A stretch of DNA of 64,000 nt from Planctomycetaceae bacterium (GCA_027490145.1 JAIXYQ010000015.1:1-64000), one strand, 5' to 3'; positions 15,483-26,404 are shown, counted from the stretch's first letter. Notes: a model not told the origin generated them from the letters alone. Numbers and translations are program-made.

Positions 15483-18079
15483 CGCGAGACCGTGTCGTGA
15501 TTCGGTCGGTGGTCGTGGTCGTCGCCGCGATGCTGGTGGCCACGCTCATCGTGACAGCCGTGGCGAATGCCCAGGATGGCGCTGCACCGCCGCGCCGGCA
15601 GGACCCGACCATGATCCCGCGCTCGGCGGCGAGCCGAGCTGCGCTGGATGCCAAGGCCGCCACACCCGATGCGCTCAAGGACCTGCGTGTGCGCTACGGC
15701 GCGTGGGAGCAGGGTGATCTCGACACGCCGCTGCGTGCGGCCGAGGCGGCCGTGTGGGCGTGGCGCTGGGATGAGCCCGCGCTCGCCGATCCATCGGTTC
15801 CGGCGGTCCTGCGCGCTCGCGCGCTCGTGCAGCAAGGCGCATGGGACCGTGCGATCGCTGCGCTCGTCGACGATGCATCGCCGCGCGCGACGGCGCTCAA
15901 GGGGATCGCGCTCGCGGGTGCGGGCAAGCTGGCCGAATCACGCGCTGCGCTCGAGCCGCTCATGGCCGAGCCGATGCCCGCGGTCGTGCGCACGCAGGGG
16001 CAGCGCGAGCTGGTGCTCGCCAAGGCCGAGGCGCTCGAGGCCTGGTCGATGACCGGGCGCGTGGCGCCGCAGCTGTACGAAGCCGTGATCGAGGCGCTCG
16101 GTGCCGCTCGGGCGCTCGACCGGACCGACTGGGAAGCGATGCTGCTCGAAGCGCGCATCCTCGCGGCGCGCCACAACCGAGCCGATGCGTGGAAGGCGCT
16201 CGCCGATGCACTCGCGCAGCACCCGCGCCTGGCCGAGGCCTGGCGCATGCGCGGCGAGCTCAGCGCGGGTGCGCTCGAGCAAGCCGATGCACTCGCGATC
16301 GCCGAGGGAATCGATGCCTTCTCGCCGGCGTGTGCCGCGGCTGCGCTCCTGCGCGCGCGCACGGCGCTGATGCAGGACGATGCCGACGGCGCCGAACCGA
16401 TGCTGCGCCAGGTGCTCGCTACCGCGCCCACACAGCCGGATGCCTTGGCGTACCTGGCCGCCATGCACGCGGTGCGCTTCCGCCCCGAGGCGATGGAGCA
16501 GGCCCTCGCCGATGCCGATCGCGCCGCACCCGGCAGCCCGCACGCACCGCTTGAGGTGGGCCGCATGCTCTCGCGTCGCCGTCAGTACGAGGACGCTGCG
16601 GTGCTGCTGCGCCGGGCGTGGGACCGTGCGCCGGAGTGGAGCGAGCCCCCGATGGAACTCGGCCTCATGGACATGCAGTCGGGCGAAGATGCGCGCGCGC
16701 TCGAGGCGCTGCGAGCGGCCGTCGAGCGCGATCCCTTCAACGTGGGGGCCACGCTCAGCCTTCGCTTGCTCGAGGACATGGCGCCATGGCCCGTGCGGGA
16801 GGGCCGCCACTTCACGCTTCGTTCGCAGCCAGGCATCGATGATGCGATGGCCGATGGCATGCTCGCGCAGCTCGATGCGATGCACGAGGAGGTCTGCGCG
16901 CGGCTCGGCCACGCACCGTCGCGGCGCACGCGCATCGAACTCATGCCCGACCACGAGTGGTTCGGGGTGCGGCTCACCGGCCTGCCGGCGATCCACACGA
17001 TCGCGGCGTGCACCGGCCCGGTGATCGCGATGGAGGTGCCGCGCGAAGGCAGCCGCAAGAAGCACCTGGGACTCTTCGACTGGCTGGATGTGGTGCGCCA
17101 TGAGTACGTGCACACCGTCACGCTCTCGCAGACGCGCAACCGCATCCCGCACTGGATGACCGAGGCGATCGCCGTCGACCTGCAGCACAAGCGCCGTGAC
17201 TACAAGGAGTGCCAGATGCTCGCGGCGGCGCTCGAGGGGGGCACGCTCTTCGACTTCGATTCGATCCTGCTGGCCTTCGTCCGGCCGGTGAAGCCGACCG
17301 ATCGCGCGCAGGCCTACGCCCAGGGCCACTGGTGGGTCGAGTTCATCCGCGAGGCCTGGGGCGACGAGGCCCTGCGCCGCATGCTCGCGCTCTATGCCGA
17401 GGGCGCCACCGAATCGCAGGCGCTCGCGCAGGTGCTGGACGTGTCGAAGGAGCAATTCCTCGAGCGGTTCACGCCGTGGGCACGCACGCAGGTCAAGGCG
17501 TGGGGGCTTGCACCGGAGCCGCCGCCCGATGCGCTGCTGGGCAAGGACCGGGTCGAGCCCGTGAGCGACAAGGAACTCGACCTCCTGCTGCGTTCGCACC
17601 CGGAGCATCCGGACCTGCTCGAGTTGGCCGTGCGCCGGCGCACCGAGCGCGGCGAGGGCGACGCGCCTGAGGTCATCGAACTGCTCGAGCGCTTGTGCCG
17701 GGCTCGTCCGGTCGATCCCTTCCCGCACCGAAAGCTCGCGGAGGTGGCGCTGCTGTCGGGGCGCGATGCCGAGGCCGTGCCGCACCTCGAGCGGCTCGAT
17801 GCCGTCACGGACCGCGAGAACTCCTATGCGATCGAGCTCTCGCGCATCGCCCGCGCGGCGGGGGATGGTGCGCGGGCGGGGAACCACATCGAACGCGCCG
17901 TGCGCATCAATCCATTCGACCCGTCGCTGCGCGAGCTCGCGGCGGCGACGCAGATCGAGGCCGGAAACCTGGCGGCTGCGCGGGTGCACGTGGTCGCGCT
18001 GGGCATCCTTGAGCCGGATCGCGAGCAGCACAAGCGTCGACTCGTCCGCCTGGATGAATTGATCGCGAAGGCGCCCTGA
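15479..18079 (+). CDS. TPR-repeat protein with gluzincin (peptidase MA-like) protease domain
   Basis: An 866-residue envelope protein. Residues 8-32 form a signal peptide or signal anchor. Degenerate TPR repeats fill roughly 60-440 (for example LAYLAAMHAVRFRPEAMEQA and YEDAAVLLRRAWDRAPEW). The protease domain follows at about 450-690 with HEYVH at 541-545 and a downstream glutamate E562 in WMTEAIAV, the HExxH plus Glu zinc site of gluzincins of the peptidase MA group. More TPRs close the protein. The ATG overlaps the LolA-like gene's stop (ATGA). As the last gene of the envelope operon it may process or monitor cell-surface proteins; the substrate is unknown. Confidence 0.78.
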   Translation: MTRDRVVIRSVVVVVAAMLVATLIVTAVANAQDGAAPPRRQDPTMIPRSAASRAALDAKAATPDALKDLRVRYGAWEQGDLDTPLRAAEAAVWAWRWDEPALADPSVPAVLRARALVQQGAWDRAIAALVDDASPRATALKGIALAGAGKLAESRAALEPLMAEPMPAVVRTQGQRELVLAKAEALEAWSMTGRVAPQLYEAVIEALGAARALDRTDWEAMLLEARILAARHNRADAWKALADALAQHPRLAEAWRMRGELSAGALEQADALAIAEGIDAFSPACAAAALLRARTALMQDDADGAEPMLRQVLATAPTQPDALAYLAAMHAVRFRPEAMEQALADADRAAPGSPHAPLEVGRMLSRRRQYEDAAVLLRRAWDRAPEWSEPPMELGLMDMQSGEDARALEALRAAVERDPFNVGATLSLRLLEDMAPWPVREGRHFTLRSQPGIDDAMADGMLAQLDAMHEEVCARLGHAPSRRTRIELMPDHEWFGVRLTGLPAIHTIAACTGPVIAMEVPREGSRKKHLGLFDWLDVVRHEYVHTVTLSQTRNRIPHWMTEAIAVDLQHKRRDYKECQMLAAALEGGTLFDFDSILLAFVRPVKPTDRAQAYAQGHWWVEFIREAWGDEALRRMLALYAEGATESQALAQVLDVSKEQFLERFTPWARTQVKAWGLAPEPPPDALLGKDRVEPVSDKELDLLLRSHPEHPDLLELAVRRRTERGEGDAPEVIELLERLCRARPVDPFPHRKLAEVALLSGRDAEAVPHLERLDAVTDRENSYAIELSRIARAAGDGARAGNHIERAVRINPFDPSLRELAAATQIEAGNLAAARVHVVALGILEPDREQHKRRLVRLDELIAKAP

Positions 18080-18142
18080 GCCGGGGCCACGAAGCGTGCG
18101 CGTTCCTCGTGCGCGTTGCGTGCGCGCCGAGTCGGGGCAGGT

Positions 18143-19102
18143 TCAGGCCGTGCGGATCCAGGGCAACGCGTCCAGGTCGACGTTGCCGCCGCAGAGCACG
18201 ACGCCGGTCGGGACGGGATCACGCGAGCGGAACGATGCCTGCACCGCGACCGCCACGCCCACGGCGCTGCTGGGTTCGATCACGATCTTCATGCGTTCCC
18301 AGACCAGCCGCATGGCGGCGATGATCTCGTCCTCGGTCACCGTGATGACTTCATCCACCAGATCACGCACGACCGGCAGCGTCAGTTGCCCCAGCGGCGT
18401 GCGGAGCCCGTCGGCAATGGTTCGTGTGGGCGGCACGGGCTCGATGCGGCCCGTCCGCTTGGCGATCGCCGCGTCGCCGGCGTTGAGCGGCTCGGCGGCG
18501 ATCACGCGCAGGTCAGGACGCAGCGCCTTCATCGCTATCGCCACGCCGCTGATGAGCCCGCCGCCACCGATGGGCACGATCACCGCGCCGAGGTCCGGGC
18601 ACTGCTCCAGGAACTCGATCGCCACCGTGCCCTGGCCCGCGATGATGTGCGGATGGTCGAAGGGCGGGATCAGCGTGGCGCCCGTGTCGGCGACCACACG
18701 CTCTGCCGCGGCGGCGCGGGCCGCCGCGTTGGGCTCGCACTCGACGATCGTGGCGCCGTGTGATCGCACCGCGTCCTTCTTCACGCGCGCCGAGTCGTGC
18801 GGCATCACGACGGTGCAGGGGATGCCACGCAGGCGTGCCGCGAGGGCCAGGGCCTGGCCATGGTTGCCGCTGGAGTGGGTGACCACGCCGCGTGCAGCGT
18901 GGTCATCGGGCAGTCGGAGCACGGCGTTCGTTGCGCCCCGCAGCTTGAACGAACCCGTGCGCTGCATCGATTCGCACTTGAAGTGCAAGGAGCGGCCGGA
19001 GAGCCCATCCATCGTGCGGCAGGTCATGACCGGCGTGCGGTGCACGAACGGCCGGATGCGGTCCAAGGCTTGGCGGATGTCGTCGATGCTGGCGGCGTGC
19101 AT
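18143..19102 (-). CDS. PLP-dependent threonine/serine dehydratase
   Basis: A 319-residue fold-type II pyridoxal phosphate enzyme. The PLP lysine lies in TGSFKLRGA, the substrate-carboxylate loop is SSGNHGQALALAA, the phosphate-binding loop is PIGGGGLISG and the C-terminal CGGNVDLD supplies the pyridine contact. The length without a C-terminal ACT domain fits catabolic threonine dehydratase (TdcB) or serine racemase rather than biosynthetic IlvA. The reaction would be threonine to 2-oxobutanoate or serine to pyruvate. It lies 24 bp downstream of a double Lrp-type regulator on the same strand, which probably controls it in response to an amino acid. Confidence 0.88.
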   Translation of the reverse strand: MHAASIDDIRQALDRIRPFVHRTPVMTCRTMDGLSGRSLHFKCESMQRTGSFKLRGATNAVLRLPDDHAARGVVTHSSGNHGQALALAARLRGIPCTVVMPHDSARVKKDAVRSHGATIVECEPNAAARAAAAERVVADTGATLIPPFDHPHIIAGQGTVAIEFLEQCPDLGAVIVPIGGGGLISGVAIAMKALRPDLRVIAAEPLNAGDAAIAKRTGRIEPVPPTRTIADGLRTPLGQLTLPVVRDLVDEVITVTEDEIIAAMRLVWERMKIVIEPSSAVGVAVAVQASFRSRDPVPTGVVLCGGNVDLDALPWIRTA

Positions 19103-19126
19103 GCCGCGCAGGCTAGCCGTGCGGCC

Positions 19127-20089
19127 TCAGGCTTCCTCGGCACCGCACCACACGAACGATTCCTTGAGGATCGCGTGGTAGGGGTGCAGGTCGATGTCCG
19201 TGATGCCGGGCAGTGCCCCGACGCGTTCAGCCAGGGCCTGCAGGGCGCGACCGTCGGCGGCGCACATCTCCATGACCACCGGGTTCGGTCCCGACACCAT
19301 CGCGACGAAGCGCGGGTTCGCCACGACCGTGGCGGCCGCACACGCCTCATCCGTCGTGACGCTGGACCGGATGAACACGCAGCCCGAGGCGCGCATGCCG
19401 ATGCGGCTTGGTTCGGGGAAGGCCAGCATGCGGATCAGCTGGTCGTCGATGAGGTGACGGAAGCGCTCGGCCGCGGCGGTGGAGGAGATGCCGGCGACCT
19501 CGCCGAGCGTCGCGAACGTGGCGCGGCCGTCGCGTTGCAGCTCGCGGATGATCGCGCGGTTGACGCGGTCCAGCGGCCGCCCGCCGCGCCAGTGGTGGCG
19601 ATGGGACTCGCTCGTCTCCTGCGTGCCGAAGCTGTCGAGCACCAAGCGCACGTCGACGACCGGGGCGAGCGGATCCCCGCCGAGATTGCGGTCGATCAGC
19701 GCACGCAGGGCGGTGCCGTTCACGACCGAGCCGTGGGCCACGAGGCCGTCGGCCGGGCCGTTGATGGGGCCGGTGGTCGCGATGAAGTGGAGCCAGTCGA
19801 GCGAAGCCAGCCGACGACCGAGTGCCTCGGGATCGGGTGACTTCACGAGCATGACCGCACTGGCCGAGAGGCCCGCCCGGTCCAGTGGCATGAACGCCCG
19901 GATGCGCACCGCATGCTCGGCGATGAGCCGGTTCAGGCGCCGGCTGATGTTGGCTTCGGAGCAGTCAAGGGCCTTGGCCAGGTCGCGGCCCGACGCACGT
20001 GGGTCGGCCACGAGGCGGTCGATGAGCGCGCGGTCGGCCTGCTCGAGGTCGGGCAGGCCGCCTTCATTGTGGACCGTCCGCGTCAGCAT
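19127..20089 (-). CDS. Tandem-duplicated Lrp/AsnC-family regulator
   Basis: A 320-residue protein made of two Lrp/AsnC units. Each has a winged helix-turn-helix followed by a ligand-binding-like domain: HTH 1 at about 15-65 (LEQADRALIDRLVADPRASG and CSEANISRRLNRLI) and HTH 2 at about 172-222 (LDRVNRAIIRELQRDG and ISSTAAAERFRHLI). Ordinary Lrp proteins have one unit of about 150 residues, so this is a covalent dimer. It stands directly upstream of the dehydratase gene. The ATG at 20089 lies at the centre of an 18-bp palindrome, suggesting self-repression. A GAGG stretch 8 bases upstream of the ATG is the only ribosome-site candidate. Confidence 0.82.
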   Translation of the reverse strand: MLTRTVHNEGGLPDLEQADRALIDRLVADPRASGRDLAKALDCSEANISRRLNRLIAEHAVRIRAFMPLDRAGLSASAVMLVKSPDPEALGRRLASLDWLHFIATTGPINGPADGLVAHGSVVNGTALRALIDRNLGGDPLAPVVDVRLVLDSFGTQETSESHRHHWRGGRPLDRVNRAIIRELQRDGRATFATLGEVAGISSTAAAERFRHLIDDQLIRMLAFPEPSRIGMRASGCVFIRSSVTTDEACAAATVVANPRFVAMVSGPNPVVMEMCAADGRALQALAERVGALPGITDIDLHPYHAILKESFVWCGAEEA

Positions 20090-20097
20090 GCTGACGC
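20080..20097. promoter_or_regulatory. 18-bp perfect palindrome at the regulator start codon
   Basis: GCGTCAGCATGCTGACGC reads the same on both strands. Its centre is the ATG of the double Lrp-type regulator. It is long enough to be an operator for a two-fold symmetric regulator, and in mRNA it could fold so that the start codon lies in a six-base loop (stem GCGUCA/UGACGC). Self-regulation is inferred from position only. Confidence 0.55.
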
Positions 20098-20212
20098 CTC
20101 GAACGGCCCGGATTGCCCCCGGAGTCCCCCGGACATCGTTGCATCGATGCCCATGTGCGCTCCTTGTGGAAGACCGACGTGGCGATGCTAACCGCCTCGC
20201 CTATGCTGTGTT

Positions 20213-20290
20213 GGTCGCTCGGGGCGTCCTTCGGGACTGAGAAGCACCCGCTGAACCTGATCCGGATCATGCCGGCGTAGGGATGCGACA
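20213..20290 (+). promoter_or_regulatory. TPP riboswitch (THI element)
   Basis: The conserved TPP-aptamer pieces are present in order: GGGG at 20220-20224, ACTGAGA at 20236-20242, ACCCGCTGAACCTGATC and CCGGCGTAGGGA. The closing helix P1 can form between GTCGC (20214-20218) and GCGAC (20285-20289). It sits 48 bases upstream of the thiC start codon, so it is expected to reduce thiC expression when thiamine pyrophosphate is abundant. With only 48 bases after the aptamer and no clear terminator stem, control of ribosome access is more likely than transcription termination. Confidence 0.95.
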
Positions 20291-20337
20291 GGGCGCGTCG
20301 GCGCCTTCAGCGGGCCCCCATCGATGGAGGTTCGATC

Positions 20338-22239
<1,902 letters not shown>

Positions 22240-22316
22240 GCGCGGGTGCGGCCTGAGCGCGGAGCACACGCGCGCGCCCGCACGCGAACGGACCCGCGGC
22301 ATGGTTCAATGCGGGC

Positions 22317-24122
22317 ATGGACCCGCAGCGCAAGCGGCCCGGCTTCCTCAGCCTTCCCGCCATGCTCCACGAGAACGCCTACGTCGCGTTCGTGTTCTTC
22401 TCATGCTGCGACATCGTGCTGACCTGGGTCATCCTGCGCAAGGGCGGAACGGAAGTGAATCCCGTGGCGGCGGTCGTCATCCGCGACTGGGGCCTTCCCG
22501 GTGCCGTCGGCTTCAAGTTCAGCCTGACGCTCTTCGTGATCGTGCTGTGCGAGGTCATCTCGCGCATCAGGCCGCGCACGGGCCGCGCGCTGGCGATCGC
22601 GTCGGTGCTGGTGTCGGCATCGCCCGTCGTCTGGTCCGGGGTGCTGCTCACGCGTCATGCCCTGGATCGCGACGATCCCGCGCCGTCCGCCAGGGTGGGT
22701 CGCGTGCAGCCACTTGCGCATCCGACGCAGCCCAACATCGTCGTGATCCTGGCCGATGACCTGGGCTGGGGCGAGCTCTCGTGCCAGGGCCAGCGGCGGT
22801 TCGCAACGCCGTCCATCGATGCCGTGGCAGCCGAGGGCGTCCGGTGCGTGCAGGGCTACTCGGGGAGCACGGTCTGCGCACCGAGTCGCTGTGCGCTCCT
22901 CACCGGCCTGCACATGGGCCATGCCGCGGTGCGCGACAACGTCGAGCGGCCCAACCCATCGAAGGACGAGTTCGGTGGACAGGCCCCGTTGGCGGCATCG
23001 GCGGTCACCCTCGGCGAGCGACTGCAGCGCGCGGGCTACGAGACGGCGTTCATCGGCAAGTGGGGACTCGGCACCACGGGCACCGAGGGTGATCCGCTCG
23101 CCCAGGGCTTCGATCGCTTCTTCGGGTACCTCTGCCAGCGGCACGCGCACAACCTGTATCCCACGCACCTCATCCGAGACGGCGGACGCGAGGAGTTGGC
23201 GGGCAACGACCCGTCGACGCGCGCCGAGTCGCGGTACGCGCCCGACCTGATGGCCGACGAGGCCGCGGCCTTCGTGGGTTCCCGCGGGCCGGATGCGCCG
23301 CCGTTCCTGCTCGTCTTCGCGAGCCCGCTGCCACACCTGGCGCTGCAGGCCCCGCCTGATGAGGTGGCGCGCCACGCGCTTGCCGACGATCCGCCGTACG
23401 AAGGCGGCAAGGGCTACCTGCCGTGCACGCAGCCACGTGCGACCTACGCCGCCATGGTGACCCGCTTGGACCGTCACGTCGGCGCGATCGTCGATGCGCT
23501 GAAGTCGCGCGGGCTGTGGGAGCGCACGATCGTGGTGTTCACGAGCGACAACGGCAGCACCTTCGGCCTCGGTGGCTACGACCCGGCGTGGTTCGACGGC
23601 ACGGGCGGCCTGCGCGGGCACAAGACGAATCTCCACGAGGGCGGCATCCGGGTGCCGTACCTCGTGCGGTGGCCCGGCGTGACGTCGCCGGGGAGCACGC
23701 TGTCGATGCCGGTGACCGGATGGGACCTTGCGCCCACGCTCTGCGCCGCCGCCGGAGTCGCGATGCCCGTCGCTGAGACCGATGGCCTCGATCTGCGGCC
23801 CTGGCTCGCTGCGGCCGGTGCGCCGATCGGGCCGACGCCACCGGATCGTGCGCTGTATTGGGAGTTCGCCGGCGGCGGTGGCCAACGGGCGATGCGCCTG
23901 GGCGACTGGAAGGCCATGCAGAAGGGCATCCGGAAGGATCCCGATGCACCGATCGAGCTCTTCGATCTGGCGAAGGATCCGGCGGAGACGACTGACGTGT
24001 CTGCCGCGCACCGTGAACTCGTCAGCGAACTGCGCCAACGCATGATCACCCAGCGCACGCAGGCCGAAGAACCTGCGAGCGACCTGCCGTGGGGCGATCC
24101 ATCGCGCATCGACCCACGCTGA
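22317..24122 (+). CDS. Sulfatase fused to an N-terminal DUF5658-like membrane domain
   Basis: A 601-residue protein in two parts. Residues 20-125 form a small membrane domain with about three helices and the motif GGTEVNPVAAV, as in DUF5658-type proteins. From about 137 (QPNIVVILADDLGWGELS) the rest is a type I sulfatase: CAPSR at 187-191 supplies the cysteine converted to formylglycine, with GKWGLG, SDNGST and HEGGIRVPYLVRWPG further on. Sulfatases normally carry their own signal peptide; here the membrane domain seems to export the catalytic domain and tether it. Likely substrate is a sulfated polysaccharide or sulfated glycan ester. One continuous frame spans both parts, so this is not a sequencing break. 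Confidence 0.85.
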   Translation: MDPQRKRPGFLSLPAMLHENAYVAFVFFSCCDIVLTWVILRKGGTEVNPVAAVVIRDWGLPGAVGFKFSLTLFVIVLCEVISRIRPRTGRALAIASVLVSASPVVWSGVLLTRHALDRDDPAPSARVGRVQPLAHPTQPNIVVILADDLGWGELSCQGQRRFATPSIDAVAAEGVRCVQGYSGSTVCAPSRCALLTGLHMGHAAVRDNVERPNPSKDEFGGQAPLAASAVTLGERLQRAGYETAFIGKWGLGTTGTEGDPLAQGFDRFFGYLCQRHAHNLYPTHLIRDGGREELAGNDPSTRAESRYAPDLMADEAAAFVGSRGPDAPPFLLVFASPLPHLALQAPPDEVARHALADDPPYEGGKGYLPCTQPRATYAAMVTRLDRHVGAIVDALKSRGLWERTIVVFTSDNGSTFGLGGYDPAWFDGTGGLRGHKTNLHEGGIRVPYLVRWPGVTSPGSTLSMPVTGWDLAPTLCAAAGVAMPVAETDGLDLRPWLAAAGAPIGPTPPDRALYWEFAGGGGQRAMRLGDWKAMQKGIRKDPDAPIELFDLAKDPAETTDVSAAHRELVSELRQRMITQRTQAEEPASDLPWGDPSRIDPR

Positions 24123-24207
24123 ACGGTCGCGGGGTCATCCAGCGCGGATGGTGCTCGACCGCGGCCTCGTGGACGGTTTCCGGCGTGGGGTGACCTGCGC
24201 GCCGCGT

Positions 24208-25485
24208 TCAGCGTCGGCTGCGGATCTCGCGCTCGATCGCGTCGGCGTCCTTCTCGATGTGCGAACTCAGGTTCGCGCGACCGGACGCCGTGACGAGGAT
24301 GTCGTCCTCGATGCGGACGCCGAAGCGCTCGTGCGGCAGGTAGATGCCCGGCTCGATCGTGATGATGGCCCCGGCCTTGAGGGGTTCGTTCGGGGTGATG
24401 TCGTGCACCTCGAGGCCCAGGTGGTGACCGATGCCGTGGATGAAGAAGTCGCCGTAGCCGGCCTTGGTGATCACGTCGCGTGCCGCACGGTCGACCTGTT
24501 CGAAGGTCGCGCCCGGGCGGACCGCGGCGATGGCGGCGAGCTGCGACTTCAGCACGATGTCGTAGACCTTGCGTTGCAGCATGGAGAAGCGCCCGTCGAC
24601 CGGGTAGGTGCGGGTGATGTCGGCGGCGTAGCCCGCGAACTCGGCACCGGAGTCGAGCACCACGAGTTCGCCGGCCTGCAGCGGCGCGTTGTTGGCGCGG
24701 TAGTGAAGCACCGTGCCGTTGATGCCGGTGCCGGCGATCGTGCCGTAGGCGGGACCGCGCGAGCCGTGGCTGCGGTATTCGTGCTCGGCGGCCTCCTGGA
24801 TCGCGAACTCGCTGATGCCCGGGCGGATCGTGTCGAGCACGGCCTCGTAGCCGGACGCCGTGATGTCGATCGCCCGTTGCATGAGCGCCTGCTCGGCAGT
24901 GCTCTTCACGGCCCGGAGCCGCGCGATGATCTCGGTGCCGTCCATGATCGCGCACGCGGGGATGCGGGAGGCCACCTCCCGGTAGACCGCGAGGTCGGGC
25001 GAGACCGGCGCGGTGTGCGCGGCGAAGGGATGCAGGCAGGTCAGGCTCTTCGCGCGCTTGGCGCTGTCGAGCATCCATCGCGGGAAGGCGTTGGTGCGGA
25101 AGATGGTCTCGATGCCGTAGCGCACGCGCAGCGGGCTCGCGATCTCCTCGCGCAGGCCGTCCCACTTCTCGATCTCGGGGTCGCGGGGCTTGAGGAAGAG
25201 CTGCACGCGACGCTTGGTGACGGGGTGCCCGGGATCGAGCAGGAGCATCGCGCCGGGTTCGTCGGCGATTCCGGTGAGCCACTCGAAGTGCGGATGCGCG
25301 CGGAAGTGGCTGAAGTGGCCACCCTGGTCGTTCCCGGCGAACACCACGGCGATGCTCTGGCCGAGCGCCTTCATCACGCGTTCACGCCGTGCGGCGTGCT
25401 CGGCGACGGGGATCGCCGTGGGGGCGGCCGCCGTGCGTGCCGAGGTGGTGCGGGGAGTCCTGGTCGATGTCGTGCGCTTGGCCAT
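24208..25485 (-). CDS. Xaa-Pro aminopeptidase-like protein (M24, with aminopeptidase P N-domain)
   Basis: A 425-residue M24 metallopeptidase removing N-terminal residues before proline. The N-terminal aminopeptidase P domain (about 30-190) includes FAGNDQGGHFSHFRAHPHFEWL. The catalytic pita-bread domain shows the five metal ligands: Asp in VVLDSGAEF and AADITRTYP, His in GIGHHLGLEVHD, Glu in TIEPGIYLP and Glu in VRIEDDILVT. The ATG at 25485 (MAKRTTSTRT) is preferred over upstream in-frame codons because it leaves a 52-bp divergent promoter region with phhA. Residues 1-25 are a basic Thr/Arg/Ala tail, and no signal peptide is seen. Confidence 0.9.
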   Translation of the reverse strand: MAKRTTSTRTPRTTSARTAAAPTAIPVAEHAARRERVMKALGQSIAVVFAGNDQGGHFSHFRAHPHFEWLTGIADEPGAMLLLDPGHPVTKRRVQLFLKPRDPEIEKWDGLREEIASPLRVRYGIETIFRTNAFPRWMLDSAKRAKSLTCLHPFAAHTAPVSPDLAVYREVASRIPACAIMDGTEIIARLRAVKSTAEQALMQRAIDITASGYEAVLDTIRPGISEFAIQEAAEHEYRSHGSRGPAYGTIAGTGINGTVLHYRANNAPLQAGELVVLDSGAEFAGYAADITRTYPVDGRFSMLQRKVYDIVLKSQLAAIAAVRPGATFEQVDRAARDVITKAGYGDFFIHGIGHHLGLEVHDITPNEPLKAGAIITIEPGIYLPHERFGVRIEDDILVTASGRANLSSHIEKDADAIEREIRSRR

Positions 25486-25537
25486 GGGCCTATGGTAGAT
25501 GCGCGCCGGTGCGTACCATCCACGGCGAGGACCGACC

Positions 25538-26404
25538 ATGGCAAGCAACAAGATGTCCGGCAGCCTGAACCACGCGATGATCGACGGCACCGAGGCCAAG
25601 GCCGCCCAGGCGATGGCCGACCACTTCGGCGAGCCCGGTTACGACGACATCACCAAGGTCTACATCGCGCAGAACTACGCGGGCTACACCGAGGAGAACC
25701 AGGAGACCTGGCGCATCCTGTACGACCGCCAGATGGCCTACCTCGCCGATCACGCGAGCAACGTCTACCTGTCGGGCGCGCGCAGCATCAACCTGGTCCG
25801 TGACCACATCCCGTACCTCGAGGGCCCCAGGAGCGTGAACACGTTCCTGCAGCGGCTGACCGGCTGGCAGAGCAAGGCCGTCCCGGGCTACCTGCCGGCC
25901 AAGGCCTTCTTCGCGTGCCTCGCGCGCCGCGAGTTCCCGACGACCATCGTGATCCGCCCGAAGGAGTCGATCGACTACCTGCCCGAGCCGGACATCTTCC
26001 ACGACATCTTCGGCCACGTCCCGCTGCATGCCGACCCGACCTTCGCCGACTTCCTGCAGACCTATGGCAAGGCGGCGCTGCTCACGAACGATCCGTACCA
26101 CACGGAGCGCCTGTCGCGCCTCTTCTGGTTCACGGTCGAGTTCGGCCTGATCCGCGAAGGCGGGCAGATCAAGCTCTACGGCTCGGGCCTGATCAGCAGT
26201 CCCGGCGAGAGCAAGCACGCCCTCGATTCGAACGAGGTCGACCGTCGCCCGTTCGACCTCGAGACCGTGTGCGCGACCAGCTTCGAGATCGACCACTACC
26301 AGCCGATCCTGTACGTGCTCGAGAGCTTCGAGCAGCTGCGCGACGCCATGAACAGCTACGCCGAACGCCTGCTGAACGACGTGCCGGCTTCGGCAACGGC
26401 CTGA
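25538..26404 (+). CDS. phhA: Phenylalanine 4-monooxygenase
   Basis: A 288-residue pterin-dependent aromatic amino acid hydroxylase making tyrosine from phenylalanine. The non-heme iron site is visible as the two histidines of PDIFHDIFGHVPLH and the glutamate in FWFTVEFGLI; RPKESIDYLPEPD, YGSGLISSPGE and AVPGYLPAKAFF are also family signatures. Length fits bacterial enzymes without the regulatory ACT domain. It is divergent from the M24 peptidase. A pterin carbinolamine dehydratase partner is not in the window. Confidence 0.95.
   Translation: MASNKMSGSLNHAMIDGTEAKAAQAMADHFGEPGYDDITKVYIAQNYAGYTEENQETWRILYDRQMAYLADHASNVYLSGARSINLVRDHIPYLEGPRSVNTFLQRLTGWQSKAVPGYLPAKAFFACLARREFPTTIVIRPKESIDYLPEPDIFHDIFGHVPLHADPTFADFLQTYGKAALLTNDPYHTERLSRLFWFTVEFGLIREGGQIKLYGSGLISSPGESKHALDSNEVDRRPFDLETVCATSFEIDHYQPILYVLESFEQLRDAMNSYAERLLNDVPASATA

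Noticed and set aside
15938-18031. A 697-codon minus-strand frame
   Set aside because: Antisense to the TPR/gluzincin gene; no recognisable protein features.
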